Source of the DNA: Pukyongia sp963768085
Lineage (GTDB): Bacteria; Bacteroidota; Bacteroidia; Flavobacteriales; Flavobacteriaceae
Direction of reading: 5' to 3'
Assembly (NCBI GenBank): GCA_963768085.1
Contig: CAVYGO010000002.1
Location: 248,001-312,000 of the forward strand
Length of the DNA: 64,000 bases
Shown: in pieces, positions 17,001 through 26,513 of the stretch
Position numbering within the stretch: the stretch's first letter is position 1
Layout of the letters: each line of letters starts with the position of its first letter
Program-made: the position numbers and the translations under genes
Notes under the pieces: generated by a model
What the model saw: the letters and a program-made list of their open reading frames with translations, nothing else
Databases searched by the model: none
What the model was told of the DNA's origin: nothing

Positions 17001-18393
17001 CACAGGAACCCTTTTAGGCAATGTAACTCATAAGAATTTTGGTGATTGGGAATTAGATCTGAGTATAAATACGGATAAGCTTTTGGTACTGGATACTCCT
17101 CCCGACGAGGATGCCTTGTATTATGGTACCGCCTTCATTAGCGGAACAGCCGACATCAAAGGGCCTGCCGAAGAACTGGTGATTGATGTAATAGCGACAA
17201 CCGAAGAGGGTACCACGTTCAAGATTCCATTAAGCGATACCGAATCTATTGGTGATGACTCTTTTATCAAGTTTCTTTCTCCCGACGAAAAAGCAGCACG
17301 TATCAGTGGAGAAACCATAGTTTCTGAAGAGGTAAAAGGGTTGTCTCTAAATTTTGAACTGGATATCAATGAAAAGGCCGAAGTGGAAGTAGTGGTCGAC
17401 CAGGTTAATAATTCAAGATTAAAGGGCCGTGGAGCCGGAATTCTTTTGTTGGAGATCAATACCCTCGGAAAATTCAGAATGTGGGGAGATTTCCTTGTCA
17501 TTGAAGGAATCTATGATTTCAGATATGGGGGATTGGTGCAGAAAACTTTTACCGTGGAGCCAGGAGGTAACATTACCTGGGACGGCAGACCGGAAAGGGC
17601 CAATCTGGATCTGACGGCTAAATACACTACAACCGCCAATCCTTCGGTCTTACTGGATAATCCGTCGGTAAACAGAAAGATCCCTGTGGATGTCCTTATC
17701 GACCTTACGGGTGAATTGATCCAACCGGATATAAATTTCGAGATCGGATTCCCTAATGCTTCTTCCATAGTTCGGAGTGAATTGGATTATAAGTTACAGA
17801 ATCAGGAACAACGGGAGAAGCAAGCTTTGTTCTTATTGGCTTCAAATTCTTTCGTAAATGACAACCTTCAGGGAAGCGGCGCTTTCTCAGGTACGATTGC
17901 TCAAAGCGTATCCAGTTTGGTGAACGATATTTTTGCCGGGCAGGATAAGAAATTTGTGGTAGGCCTCGATTATACTCCCGGTCAGAATACACCCGATCAG
18001 ACCATAGCCGACGAGGTAGGAATTACCATATCCTCACAGATTAACGAACGTATTATCATAAACGGTAAGGTAGGAGTGCCAGTTGGTGGTGTTAATGAAT
18101 CAACAGTGGCCGGAGATATAGAGGTGCAATGGTTGGTTAATGACGACGGAACCATGCGTATCAATTTCTTCAACCGCCAGGCCGAAATCCAGTTCATCGG
18201 GGAAGATCAGAACTTTGAACAAGGAGCTGGTTTAACATACACGGTAGATTTCGATACCTTCAGTGAATTGGTCTTTAAGTTATTCAACAGGAAAATATCT
18301 AAGGAAACTAAAGATGACATACCCGTTACTCCCGATGACAACTCTGTTCCGGATGATTTTAATCGGACGGCGATTAATGAAAATGAAAACTAA
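14023..18393 (+). CDS. tamB: Translocation and assembly module TamB (DUF490 protein)
   Basis: At least 1456 residues, mostly repeating beta-strand segments (AsmA/TamB-like groove) and a C-terminal DUF490/TamB domain (about 1000-1400; for example INTLGKFRMWGDFLVIEGIY and LDLTAKYTT). TamB spans the periplasm and moves lipids and outer-membrane proteins with its partner TamA/BamA. GTG at 14023 is the first usual start codon, yet the frame is open back to 13951 and encodes the expected membrane anchor (KKLGKILLRTIAVIVLLLLL) with no ATG, GTG or TTG. The true start is therefore uncertain. The last base pairs overlap the stop of the convergent ridA. Confidence 0.88.
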   Translation: MIILSIPAVQTKIATKVTDNLNETYGTSISIDRIGLNWKGEVDIREVYIEDHHQDTLIYSRQLQTNILSVPNLIKGKLEFGKIRLTDSKLYVKTYQDEKDDNLYIFTEKFNTGEPSTEPFFLFGNDVSLINLKFRIGDDNLEEPEILAIDRINLEAKDFEVNGPDVDADILALSMLTDFGIQVENLSADFSYSLDEMHFKDLKLNTSDSQIFGDVILDYSENGMADFNNNVIIRAKLENSVVATNDLNNFYDEFGPDQKIDLTGNLEGILNDFKFTDVNLRTSSSGIRGSFHFKNLLNKDEEFSITARNHVITTDYYDLRRLMPRLLGDVLPKEIKPLGRFSFSGTTTVTNNELITSSTLISKIGRLETSFEMRNTTDIENAYYKGDVILNNFDLGKITGTESIGETTANLAFDGRGFTQETVDTQIRGTIGSLDFEGYPYKKISVSGNLKNPIFDGDLVINDPNLQMEFKGLIDVSKKFNQYDFEADVEFAELNNLNLFKRDSVSVFAGRIIMDMDGTTINDAEGTIEFVQTFYQNEDDDFFFDDFLITSSFEGLVRTIEINSPDIVNGKIKGEFLIEDVPNLFRNGVGSIYANYIPNEVTVDQYIDYEFEVYNKLVEVFVPQLKLGENTRVKGSVSSNESEFKLDFRSPEILVLDNYLGKVNIQVDNDNPLYNTYISVDSVDTGKYQVSDINVINKTLLDTLYIRSRFKGGKKKRDLYNFSFYHTINPEGRSVVGVKTSDITYKDNVWLINRNNNKLNKITFSDNFKYVKIDSLVLNHNDEYIRFAGIVRDTTYKNLKLQFQNVNFGNIAPDIDSLDLQGIVNGRLNFIQKSGAYYPNSNVTVDDVTINDVPFGDLTINIRGNKDLTKYDINTTLINENVKSISAVGRIDVAPENPQISMNVDLERFNLQAFSPFGGDVITNIRGFASGNAKVVGNYKSPNILGRVVLEESGLKIPYLNTDFNLAENTQVIITRDKFDIGKTTISDTKYNTTGTLLGNVTHKNFGDWELDLSINTDKLLVLDTPPDEDALYYGTAFISGTADIKGPAEELVIDVIATTEEGTTFKIPLSDTESIGDDSFIKFLSPDEKAARISGETIVSEEVKGLSLNFELDINEKAEVEVVVDQVNNSRLKGRGAGILLLEINTLGKFRMWGDFLVIEGIYDFRYGGLVQKTFTVEPGGNITWDGRPERANLDLTAKYTTTANPSVLLDNPSVNRKIPVDVLIDLTGELIQPDINFEIGFPNASSIVRSELDYKLQNQEQREKQALFLLASNSFVNDNLQGSGAFSGTIAQSVSSLVNDIFAGQDKKFVVGLDYTPGQNTPDQTIADEVGITISSQINERIIINGKVGVPVGGVNESTVAGDIEVQWLVNDDGTMRINFFNRQAEIQFIGEDQNFEQGAGLTYTVDFDTFSELVFKLFNRKISKETKDDIPVTPDDNSVPDDFNRTAINENEN

Positions 18394-18770
18394 CGCGAGG
18401 CGATCATTGAAATCTCCACATTCACATACTTAGGAAGATTCGCTACTTCCACAGTCTCTCTTGCCGGAGCCGTATCATCGTTAAAATAGGAAGCGTATAC
18501 TTTATTGATTTCAGCAAAATTACCCATATCGCTGATGAAAATAGAAGTTTTCAGCACATTATCAAAGCTCATATTGGCCGCTTCAAGCACTGCTTTCATA
18601 TTTTCCATCACAAGGGTGGTTTCTTCACCTATGGTCCCTGAAAACAATTCTCCTGTCACCGGGATGATAGCGATCTGTCCGGAAGTAAAAAGCATGTCGC
18701 CTTTTAATACTGCCTGGTTATAAGGGCCAATGGGAGCCGGGGCTTTTGGGGTGTTTATTATTTTTTTCAT
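18390..18770 (-). CDS. ridA: RidA-family imine/enamine deaminase
   Basis: 126 residues, the normal length. Motifs are PAPIGPYNQAVLKGDMLFTS, TSIFISDMGNFAEINKVY and the C-terminal PARETVEVANLPKYVNVEIS, which holds the catalytic arginine. RidA hydrolyses reactive 2-aminoacrylate and related imines in the cytosol. Its TAG stop overlaps the TAA of tamB on the other strand. It lies 69 bp downstream of lptD on the same strand and may be expressed with it. Confidence 0.93.
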   Translation of the reverse strand: MKKIINTPKAPAPIGPYNQAVLKGDMLFTSGQIAIIPVTGELFSGTIGEETTLVMENMKAVLEAANMSFDNVLKTSIFISDMGNFAEINKVYASYFNDDTAPARETVEVANLPKYVNVEISMIASR

Positions 18771-18839
18771 ATTTCAGAGAATTGATATAATGAGTCTGTT
18801 ATGCTTAAATTCTATGTTATGCTTCTGCCGAATTCCATG

Positions 18840-21611
18840 CTACAAATTTCTGTCCGGAACCCGTCTCTGGTCGTATTTTATATCACTAAGCACACCGGAT
18901 CTAATGCCAATGAAGAAATACCAGTTAGTGTTAATGCTACCAATGGGCGTCCAGTTAAATCGCAATTCCCAACTTTCCAGATCACGAACAAACCGAAGTT
19001 GTGTTAAGGTTACCCCTTTGTTCTTAAAATCGTAACCTGAAGAAACTCCCACACTCCAGCGCGGTGATAATTCTACATTCGAACTGAACATTATCGATTG
19101 CGAACTGATCTCGCTCTGGCGGCTGGCGTTTGAATACGTCATAGTATAAGCAACCCTCAGGTCCCAGGGAATCTCGAAATTATACCAGTCCACATTCTTT
19201 TCACGATCTGTTACTTCATCCCTGGTTGTTGCAGTTGCTCTATCGTTTAAGCTTGTCCCATCACCAAACAGATCATCCGGCCGACCCCCGTTCCGAAACG
19301 TCTCATCATTTATATCCGGATCACCATCATCAGTACCTTCAAAATCCCTACTGGAAAAAGCATAATTAAAACTGATATTCGCATTGGTAAGTCTGAATAA
19401 ACCTCCTCCATTGTCAATGTTCAGTTCGTCAATCCTGTTGTTATTGTTATCCAATGCATAAGGATCCAGACTTCCGTTAAAATTGAAATCCAGCTTTTTT
19501 ATTATAGGAATGCTACCGGTAAATCGCACCGGGCTTAATTTAAGGGAATCACCGGAAATATTATATGCTGTACTGAAGTTCAGGTTATTGAGCAGTACGA
19601 TCTTTCTTGGCTCGGTGGCTGTGCTATCCTTATCCCTTACTTTGGCTTCCAGGGTATTACTTAATGAGAATCCAATGGAACTGGAAAAAGTTTGACCCGG
19701 CGCCCCGTATAAAGTGTTCTGAAACCGTGAATATGATATTTGCTCATTTATATTAGGATCGGCAGTCGGCATGGAATATTCGTCATAATATTGATCGAAT
19801 CCAGGGTTAATGTTGTAGGAAATAGAAGGACGAATTACGTGTCGTATTGTTTTGATCTTTTTATCCTCACCTTCCTCTTCAAAATCGTACATACCATATA
19901 GGGTGGTTCCTAAACTGGTTGAAAAATTATAGGTCAGATAGCGATCAAATCCCTGAAGTGTATCCCGAACCACGCCACCGGCTCCGTCATTCGCCTCCGG
20001 ATCGTACGATTCTCTGGTGGTTTGCAATGTCCAGGTTTCCTGCAATCCAGTACTCATGGAAGCACTCAGATAATCCATAATTTTAAAATTAGTACTTACC
20101 GGTATTGAATGGCGCGCTCCAATCTGAGCGTTGTCGAACATTTCACTTTTAAAAAATAGGGAATCGACGGTGGAGATCCTGTTTTCAGCGTTGACGTTGT
20201 ATTGAAAATTAATATTCTGAATAACACCTTTTTTTACGCCCGACTTAGGCGCGAAAGGAAAGACTCTTGAAACACTTCCATTAAGATTTGGTAAGGACAA
20301 ATTGACTTCCTGGGTATTGGTATTTTGTTGATGTGTTGCAGCGATGGTTAAATTTACCTGGGGTTCCCCCTCGAAGGTCTTATCGTAAGATACAGATGAA
20401 CTCAAAGTATTCACCAGGGCACTTGCGTTATTCACCTGGTTAATGGATTGCCTGAAATAACGGCTACTACCCAGGTTTACAGAGGCCGAGAATCGGGATG
20501 AGGGATTAGCCTTGGGATCCTGGGTATGATTCCAACGGATATTGTATACAGAACTCTGACTAAAATCGGGGAAGCCCCGTTCGCTATTAAGTTGGTTTTC
20601 ATAACGAACACTTACATTACCACTGAACTTATACCGCATCGCATAGGACGATTCTCCTCTCAGTCCATAACTTCCATTGGTGTAATAATCTCCCAGGACT
20701 GTAAGGTCTACATAATCACTAATGGCAAAGTAATACCCACCATTCTGAAAGAAAAACCCGCGGTTACTGTCATCACCAATAGTAGGCAAAATTATTCCCG
20801 ATGTTCTGTCTTCGGTAAGGGGGAAGAAGGCGAAAGGGAGGCCCACTGGTGTTGGTACATCCGCGATATACATATTGGTGAGTCCTGTAACCACTTTCTT
20901 TTTGGGTACAAACTTGGCCCTTCGTGTGTAGAAATAGTATTCGGGATCTTCAACATTCTTTGAGGTGGTAAATTTTACATTTCTAAGAAAATAGACAGAA
21001 TCATTTTCTTTTTTAGTGGTGTTTGCAATCACGGTTATTCCCTGATTTTCTGTCACTGTATTATAAACAATGGCCTTTTTTGTTTTTGTATTAAATCGAA
21101 GTGAGTCTGGTTTAGCTATGTTAGATCCTTGGGCAAAAATGGGCTTTTGTGAATACACCCCGGCACTGTCAATACCTCTGGCCGTTACTTCATTCTTATT
21201 AAGGTCTAAGATAATTAAGCCGGCATCGATTCGCATATCGCCATAAACGATGTAGGCCTCATTGTACATATAGACCTTATTGTTCTTACGGTCTATATAT
21301 ACATAATCCTCCCCGTAATAGTCAACCACATCATCGAGTAATTCCGGTTTTGGTTGTACGGTATCGGGTTTAATGGTATCCTGAACAACTTCATTAATAG
21401 GGGTTATGGGTGATGTAATTCGAACCGTGGTGGTATCGGCCTTATTTTCAGCCTCTATAGTCACTTCGTTCTTCGGAGGAATATCCTGACCCCGGATAGT
21501 TTTTGTACCCATTAAAAAAATTACAAGAAGGAGTATATAAGCGTGAGCCGGATTAATCGGCATAATTTTGTTTGAAAGAATTCCTTTGTATGACTTTGAA
21601 TATTTGTTCAA
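18840..21611 (-). CDS. lptD: LPS-assembly outer-membrane protein LptD-like
   Basis: 923 residues. It has a signal region (AHAYILLLVIFLMGTKTIRG), an OstA/LptA-like jellyroll (YMYNEAYIVYGDMRIDAGLI, RGIDSAGVYSQKPIFAQGSN) and a long C-terminal beta-barrel with many aromatic strand ends. It inserts lipopolysaccharide into the outer leaflet with LptE. A later Met (21563) just before the hydrophobic segment may be the true start. It is divergent from the amidase gene across about 190 bp of AT-rich DNA. Other envelope genes (tamB, amidase, mlaD) surround it. Confidence 0.88.
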   Translation of the reverse strand: MNKYSKSYKGILSNKIMPINPAHAYILLLVIFLMGTKTIRGQDIPPKNEVTIEAENKADTTTVRITSPITPINEVVQDTIKPDTVQPKPELLDDVVDYYGEDYVYIDRKNNKVYMYNEAYIVYGDMRIDAGLIILDLNKNEVTARGIDSAGVYSQKPIFAQGSNIAKPDSLRFNTKTKKAIVYNTVTENQGITVIANTTKKENDSVYFLRNVKFTTSKNVEDPEYYFYTRRAKFVPKKKVVTGLTNMYIADVPTPVGLPFAFFPLTEDRTSGIILPTIGDDSNRGFFFQNGGYYFAISDYVDLTVLGDYYTNGSYGLRGESSYAMRYKFSGNVSVRYENQLNSERGFPDFSQSSVYNIRWNHTQDPKANPSSRFSASVNLGSSRYFRQSINQVNNASALVNTLSSSVSYDKTFEGEPQVNLTIAATHQQNTNTQEVNLSLPNLNGSVSRVFPFAPKSGVKKGVIQNINFQYNVNAENRISTVDSLFFKSEMFDNAQIGARHSIPVSTNFKIMDYLSASMSTGLQETWTLQTTRESYDPEANDGAGGVVRDTLQGFDRYLTYNFSTSLGTTLYGMYDFEEEGEDKKIKTIRHVIRPSISYNINPGFDQYYDEYSMPTADPNINEQISYSRFQNTLYGAPGQTFSSSIGFSLSNTLEAKVRDKDSTATEPRKIVLLNNLNFSTAYNISGDSLKLSPVRFTGSIPIIKKLDFNFNGSLDPYALDNNNNRIDELNIDNGGGLFRLTNANISFNYAFSSRDFEGTDDGDPDINDETFRNGGRPDDLFGDGTSLNDRATATTRDEVTDREKNVDWYNFEIPWDLRVAYTMTYSNASRQSEISSQSIMFSSNVELSPRWSVGVSSGYDFKNKGVTLTQLRFVRDLESWELRFNWTPIGSINTNWYFFIGIRSGVLSDIKYDQRRVPDRNL

Positions 21612-21798
21612 AAGTTTAAAATTAAATTTTCAACAAAGGAACATGGCATAACCATTTTTCATTTTTCTTTGTGATGAACAAAATATACTATGCCTTTTTG
21701 GCTTAGTTTTTGAAACCTCAAAATTAAGCATATTTTTTCTGTAGGTTTTTAAATATAGTATTTTAAAATATCAATTTTCAACATACGTTATTAACAAT

Positions 21799-22920
21799 AT
21801 GAGAACGACGATTTTATTTTTTTTCGTACTTACCGTCGGATCCATCTTATTCCTTTCGTTCGAAAGGCACAATAATAATACCACAAAGCCCTTCGTCGTT
21901 GTGCTTGACGCCGGTCATGGTGGTAAAGATCCCGGTAACATAGGAAACGGTTTTAAAGAGAAGGATATCGCATTGAACGTTATTCTCGAAATAGGAAAAA
22001 TTCTTGAAAAGGCCGATGGTATAGAAGTGATCTACACACGGAAAACGGATGTGTTCCTTGAATTACGTGAAAGAGCCGCGATTGCCAATAAAGCCGATGC
22101 TGATGTTTTTGTATCGGTTCATTGTAACTCTCATCACACCCAGGCTTATGGCGCAGAAACTTTCGTGATGGGGTTGAGCAAGAGTAATCAGAATCTGAAT
22201 ACCGCTAAAAAGGAGAATGAAGTGATCTTCCTGGAAGATAATTACGAGGAGAAATATGTTGGGTTCGATCCAAATTCACCTGAATCGTTCATAGGCTTAA
22301 CGATCTTGCAAGAGGAATATCTGGATCAGAGTATTATGCTGGCAGGTCTTGTTCAGAATAATATGGTGAATAACCTCAGACGAAAGGATCGAAGTGTTAA
22401 ACAGGATGTCTTCTGGGTACTTCATAATACCTATATGCCCAGTGTTCTTGTTGAACTAGGTTTTTTAACCCATAAAACCGAAGGCCCGTATATCAATTCT
22501 AAAAAAGGCAGGACTTCTATGGCGAAAGAGATAGCCAATGGAATCATAACGTACCGCAGGAATTTACTTCTGGCTACCAGTGATGCTCAAAATCCAAATA
22601 TCACAGAGGAAGAGATAAATAAGGCGATGGATGAAGCAGAAAAAAAGATTTACGAGGGAGTGGTCTTCAAAGTTCAGCTCCTGGCCAGTAAGAATAAAAC
22701 CGAAACCTTTGCTTATAATTTTAACGGGCTCAAAGAGGTAAACAGGCACAAGGAAGATGGACTCTATAAATATTATTACGGCAAAACTTCCGATTACAAT
22801 AAAATACGATTAATGCAAACCTTTGCGAAGGACAATGGCTATCCAACTTGTTATATCGTTGCCTTTAAAGATGGGAAAAAATTAAAAATTTCAGAAGTCC
22901 TAAAATCGGAAGACAAATAA
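21799..22920 (+). CDS. N-acetylmuramoyl-L-alanine amidase
   Basis: 373 residues. An N-terminal membrane or signal segment (TILFFFVLTVGSILFLSF) precedes an Amidase_3 domain (about 32-250) with zinc ligands in VVLDAGHGGKDPGN and DVFVSVHCNSH, and the catalytic Glu in PSVLVELGFLTH. The C-terminal 100 residues (about 285-365, VVFKVQLLASKNKTE and later YYYGKTSDYNK) resemble a SPOR-like peptidoglycan-binding domain. It cleaves the amide between MurNAc and stem peptide during cell separation. mlaD follows after 54 bp. Confidence 0.92.
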   Translation: MRTTILFFFVLTVGSILFLSFERHNNNTTKPFVVVLDAGHGGKDPGNIGNGFKEKDIALNVILEIGKILEKADGIEVIYTRKTDVFLELRERAAIANKADADVFVSVHCNSHHTQAYGAETFVMGLSKSNQNLNTAKKENEVIFLEDNYEEKYVGFDPNSPESFIGLTILQEEYLDQSIMLAGLVQNNMVNNLRRKDRSVKQDVFWVLHNTYMPSVLVELGFLTHKTEGPYINSKKGRTSMAKEIANGIITYRRNLLLATSDAQNPNITEEEINKAMDEAEKKIYEGVVFKVQLLASKNKTETFAYNFNGLKEVNRHKEDGLYKYYYGKTSDYNKIRLMQTFAKDNGYPTCYIVAFKDGKKLKISEVLKSEDK

Positions 22921-22974
22921 ATCGGTTTTTGTAGATTTATGTCTAAATTTGTTTCAGCACTAAAAATCTAGCCC

Positions 22975-23949
22975 TTGAAGCTATCCAGAGAACTAAAAAC
23001 CGGCATTTTCGCTATTGTAGTCATACTGCTCTTCATATTCGGTTACAGCTATCTTAAGGGCACGAATATTCTGGAGAAGAAACGTACCTTTTTTGTAAAA
23101 TACAGTAATGTTGAAGGACTTGCCATGGGAGCACCGGTTACGATTAACGGCTACCAGGTGGGAAAAGTTCAGGATATTGAATTTGCTAACGGGAATGGGG
23201 ATCTGATAGTGACCTTTTCAGTAGAACAGGATTTTAACTTCTCGCGCCAAAGCGTTGTTGAAATATACAGCAGTGGTATCATTGGGGGAAACAATCTTGG
23301 AATCTTACCAAAATACGACCCAAAAGACATTGCTAATCCCGGAGACACTCTTCCCGGTAATATCCAACAGGGTATTCTGGACCAGGTGACAGGAAAACTA
23401 GCCCCCTTGGAGGCAAAATTACAAAACACATTAACTAGCCTGGATACATTACTATTTAATGTGAATGACGTTCTTGACCAGAAGAGCAGGGATAACTTGA
23501 AACGGACCATTTACAATTTAAGTGGGACGGTGGCAGAGTTCAGAAGTGCCTCGGCTTCCATGAGCACACTACTCAAAGACAATGAGGAGAAACTGAATAA
23601 TACCATTGCCAATCTTGACAATACTTCACGCAATTTCTCCAAGTTGTCTGATTCACTGGCCGAGGTAGAAGTTGGAAAGATGGTTAAGGAACTGGAAAGT
23701 ACGGTTAGTAAATTCAATGCGATTGCCGTCCAGGTCGAAAACGGAAAAGGAAGTTTGGGTAAATTGATGAAAGATGAAGAATTATACGATAATTTAACCG
23801 GTGCTTCCTTCCAAATTGAACAATTGCTTGAAGATATGAGACTTAATCCGAAACGATATGTTCATTTTTCATTGTTTGGAAAGCGGCCAAAAAATTATGA
23901 ACCCTCTGCAGAAATCCCTGTAGACTCCACTGCAGAATCCCAGGAATAA
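22975..23949 (+). CDS. MlaD/MCE-family lipid transport protein
   Basis: 324 residues starting at TTG. One N-terminal transmembrane helix (GIFAIVVILLFIFGYSYL) is followed by an MCE domain (YSNVEGLAMGAPVTINGYQV, then GGNNLGILPKYD, about residues 38-115) and a long coiled-coil tail. MlaD-type proteins form hexamers that pass phospholipids between membranes. No ABC ATPase or permease of an Mla system is next to it here. The next gene begins directly after its stop. Confidence 0.88.
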   Translation: MKLSRELKTGIFAIVVILLFIFGYSYLKGTNILEKKRTFFVKYSNVEGLAMGAPVTINGYQVGKVQDIEFANGNGDLIVTFSVEQDFNFSRQSVVEIYSSGIIGGNNLGILPKYDPKDIANPGDTLPGNIQQGILDQVTGKLAPLEAKLQNTLTSLDTLLFNVNDVLDQKSRDNLKRTIYNLSGTVAEFRSASASMSTLLKDNEEKLNNTIANLDNTSRNFSKLSDSLAEVEVGKMVKELESTVSKFNAIAVQVENGKGSLGKLMKDEELYDNLTGASFQIEQLLEDMRLNPKRYVHFSLFGKRPKNYEPSAEIPVDSTAESQE

Positions 23950-25275
23950 ATGATGCAATACCTTTCTAATATATTATTTCTCCTTGTCCTTGCGGCAGGA
24001 ATCGGTTATTTCACCATGAACATCCGGAAGATTATTCGCAATATAAAATTAGGCCAGGAAATTGGTGAAATAACACATAAGAAGGAACGCTGGGGTAATG
24101 TGGTCCGAATCGCATTAGGCCAATCCAAAATGGTGGTAAGACCCGTGGCCGGATTGATGCATATAATCGTGTACGTTGGTTTTGTGATTATTAATCTGGA
24201 AGTACTGGAAATAATCATTGATGGTGTCTTCGGTACCCATCGCATCTTTTCTTTTCTGGGTCCGGTCTACGATTTATTAATTGCCTCTTTTGAAATACTC
24301 GCCTTATTAGTCCTAGTTGCCGTGATTGTTTTCTGGATACGAAGAAATGTACAGCGCTTAAAACGATTTTTAAATCCCGAAATGAAAGGGTGGCCAAAGA
24401 ATGATGCCAACATTATACTCTATTTTGAAGTGGTATTGATGTTGCTCTTCCTCACTATGAATGCTGCCGATCATCAGTTACAGCAAATGGGAGTGGAACA
24501 TTATACTCTGGCGGGTTCGTTCCCGGTTAGCCAGTATATGTTACCGCTTTTTAGTGATATGTCTGCCGAGTCACTTATCCTTATTGAAAGAATCGCCTGG
24601 TGGATACATATCCTGGGTATTCTTGTGTTTCTGAATTACCTTTATTTCAGTAAACACCTTCATATTATTCTAGCTTTTCCCAATGTTTTTTTTGGAAGAA
24701 TTCTTCCAAAGGGACAATTCAAAAACCTCGATTCGGTAACGAGTGAAGTAAAACTCATGATGGATCCTAATGCCGATCCTTTTGCTGCTCCTGCTGAAGG
24801 CGCAGAAACACCTGCTAAATTCGGAGCCAGTGATGTAATGGATCTTAATCGTGTACAACTGCTGAACGCGTATACCTGTACAGAATGTGGTCGCTGTACC
24901 AGTGATTGTCCGGCCAACCAGACCGGAAAAATATTATCGCCCCGTAAGATCATGATGGATACCCGCGACCGACTCGAAGAGGTAGGGAAAAATATAAATA
25001 AGAACGGCGAATTCAAACCTGATGGGAAACAGCTTTTGGACGACTTTATTACCCGTGAAGAACTTTGGGCGTGCACGACATGTAATGCCTGTGTGGAGGC
25101 CTGTCCTGTGAGTATCGACCCACTGTCTATTATTATGGATATGAGACAATACCTGGTGATGGAACAATCGGCTGCACCCACAGAATTGAACGTAGCCATG
25201 ACGAATATAGAAAATAACGGCGCTCCATGGCCGTATAACCAAATGGATAGATTGAATTGGAAAAATGAAAATTAA
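23950..25275 (+). CDS. Membrane (Fe-S)-binding oxidoreductase subunit
   Basis: 441 residues. About five to six transmembrane helices (about 5-25, 70-95, 105-130, 155-175, 215-240) are followed by two ferredoxin-type 4Fe-4S motifs, CTECGRCTSDCP (about residue 310) and CTTCNACVEACP (about 375). The layout matches DsrM/HdrE-GlpC-like proteins that pass electrons between quinone and a cytosolic partner. The CCG-domain protein two genes on (25721) is the likely partner; together they equal a split HdrD-like enzyme. Substrate unknown. Stop and start with the next gene abut. Confidence 0.85.
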   Translation: MMQYLSNILFLLVLAAGIGYFTMNIRKIIRNIKLGQEIGEITHKKERWGNVVRIALGQSKMVVRPVAGLMHIIVYVGFVIINLEVLEIIIDGVFGTHRIFSFLGPVYDLLIASFEILALLVLVAVIVFWIRRNVQRLKRFLNPEMKGWPKNDANIILYFEVVLMLLFLTMNAADHQLQQMGVEHYTLAGSFPVSQYMLPLFSDMSAESLILIERIAWWIHILGILVFLNYLYFSKHLHIILAFPNVFFGRILPKGQFKNLDSVTSEVKLMMDPNADPFAAPAEGAETPAKFGASDVMDLNRVQLLNAYTCTECGRCTSDCPANQTGKILSPRKIMMDTRDRLEEVGKNINKNGEFKPDGKQLLDDFITREELWACTTCNACVEACPVSIDPLSIIMDMRQYLVMEQSAAPTELNVAMTNIENNGAPWPYNQMDRLNWKNEN

Positions 25276-25710
25276 ATGAAACAAGAAGAAGCAGAAAAGT
25301 TATTACACGATAAAGTAGAACAAGGTGAGCAAATTAGTCCGGTCTTACCAAAAGGCGTTAAGAATTACCTGATCGATATAGATGGGACTATAACAGAGGA
25401 TGTTCCCAATGAGCAACCCGAACGTATGGCGACTTGCAAACCGTTTCCGGATGCGAGGAAAACCTGTAATAAATGGTATGACGAAGGTCACCTTATTTGT
25501 TATTTTACATCAAGAACCGAGGCACATCGCGAAGTAACTGTAACCTGGTTGAATAAACACGGTTTCAAATACCACTCCCTGCTCATGGGCAAACCCAGGG
25601 GAGGTAACTACCACTGGGTGGATAATCACCTGGTAAAAGCCACGCGTTATAAAGGTAAATTCACAGACCTGGTTGAAAAGCAGGTGACAATTCAGGTGTT
25701 TGAAGATTAA
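25276..25710 (+). CDS. HAD-superfamily protein (often misnamed phosphoheptose isomerase)
   Basis: 144 residues. Motif I of the HAD fold is present (YLIDIDGTITED), motif II is in CYFTSRTEAHREV, and a lysine/DN region follows (KPRGGNYHWVDNHLV). The cap domain is absent, so it is a small phosphatase-like domain, perhaps acting on a phosphoprotein or small phosphoester. To my knowledge relatives are often labelled phosphoheptose isomerase, but it has no SIS domain. It lies between the two Fe-S subunit genes, with 0 and 10 nt spacing. Confidence 0.7.
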   Translation: MKQEEAEKLLHDKVEQGEQISPVLPKGVKNYLIDIDGTITEDVPNEQPERMATCKPFPDARKTCNKWYDEGHLICYFTSRTEAHREVTVTWLNKHGFKYHSLLMGKPRGGNYHWVDNHLVKATRYKGKFTDLVEKQVTIQVFED

Positions 25711-25720
25711 ATCCTAAGAG

Positions 25721-26512
25721 ATGAGCGATAGCATAAAAGTACCCACAATGGCCGAATTCATGGCGCAAGGAAAGCAGCCCGAAATATTATTCTGGGTGGG
25801 CTGCGCGGGTAGTTTCGACGATCGCGCGAAAAAAATAACCAAGGCTTTTGTCAAACTACTGCATAATGCTAAAGTTGATTTTGCTGTCCTGGGAACAGAA
25901 GAAAGTTGTTCCGGGGATCCGGCAAAGCGTGCAGGTAACGAGTTCCTGTTTCAAATGCAGGCCATGATGAATATCCAGGTACTGAATGGATATGAGATCA
26001 AGAAGATCGTTACCGCTTGTCCGCACTGTTTCAATACGCTTAAAAATGAATACCCCGGATTGGGAGGAAATTACGAAGTATTGCATCACACTCAGTTCCT
26101 CATGGCATTGCTTAATGAAGGCAGACTGAAGGTAGAAGGTGGAAAATTTAAAGGTAAACGCATCACTTTTCACGATCCTTGCTACTTAGGGCGTGCGAAC
26201 AATGAGTACGAAGCGCCTCGTGAATTACTTCAAAAACTCGAAGTGGAACTGGTTGAAATGAAACGCTGTAAGTCTAAAGGACTCTGTTGTGGGGCTGGTG
26301 GCGCCCAGATGTTCAAGGAGCCTGAAAAAGGAGACAAGGACGTGAATATCGAGCGTACCGAGGAGGCCCTGCAAACCAACCCTGAGGTGATTGCCGCAGG
26401 TTGTCCGTTTTGTAATACTATGTTGACCGATGGGGTTAAATCAAGTGAAAAAGAAGGCGAGATCGCTGTAATGGATATAGCTGAGATGATAGCTAATGCC
26501 GAAGATATATAA
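25721..26512 (+). CDS. Cysteine-rich (CCG) domain Fe-S oxidoreductase subunit
   Basis: 263 residues with two CCG-type cysteine-rich domains: ILFWVGCAGSFDDRA with CPHCFNTLKNEYPG in the first half and HDPCYLGR with KGLCCGAGGAQMF and CPFCNTML in the second. This is the HdrB/GlpC C-terminal fold, which binds non-cubane 4Fe-4S clusters. It should pair with the membrane Fe-S protein at 23950-25275. Related pairs act with lactate, glycolate or heterodisulfide-type donors; the donor here is not evident. Confidence 0.87.
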   Translation: MSDSIKVPTMAEFMAQGKQPEILFWVGCAGSFDDRAKKITKAFVKLLHNAKVDFAVLGTEESCSGDPAKRAGNEFLFQMQAMMNIQVLNGYEIKKIVTACPHCFNTLKNEYPGLGGNYEVLHHTQFLMALLNEGRLKVEGGKFKGKRITFHDPCYLGRANNEYEAPRELLQKLEVELVEMKRCKSKGLCCGAGGAQMFKEPEKGDKDVNIERTEEALQTNPEVIAAGCPFCNTMLTDGVKSSEKEGEIAVMDIAEMIANAEDI

Positions 26513-26513
26513 A

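Noticed and set aside
22975..23949. Complete Mla transport operon
   Set aside because: Only the MCE protein is present; no ATPase, permease or periplasmic carrier genes adjoin it.
24660..25199. Minus-strand open frame of 179 codons in the Fe-S protein gene
   Set aside because: Antisense to two perfect 4Fe-4S motifs; serine-rich shadow translation.
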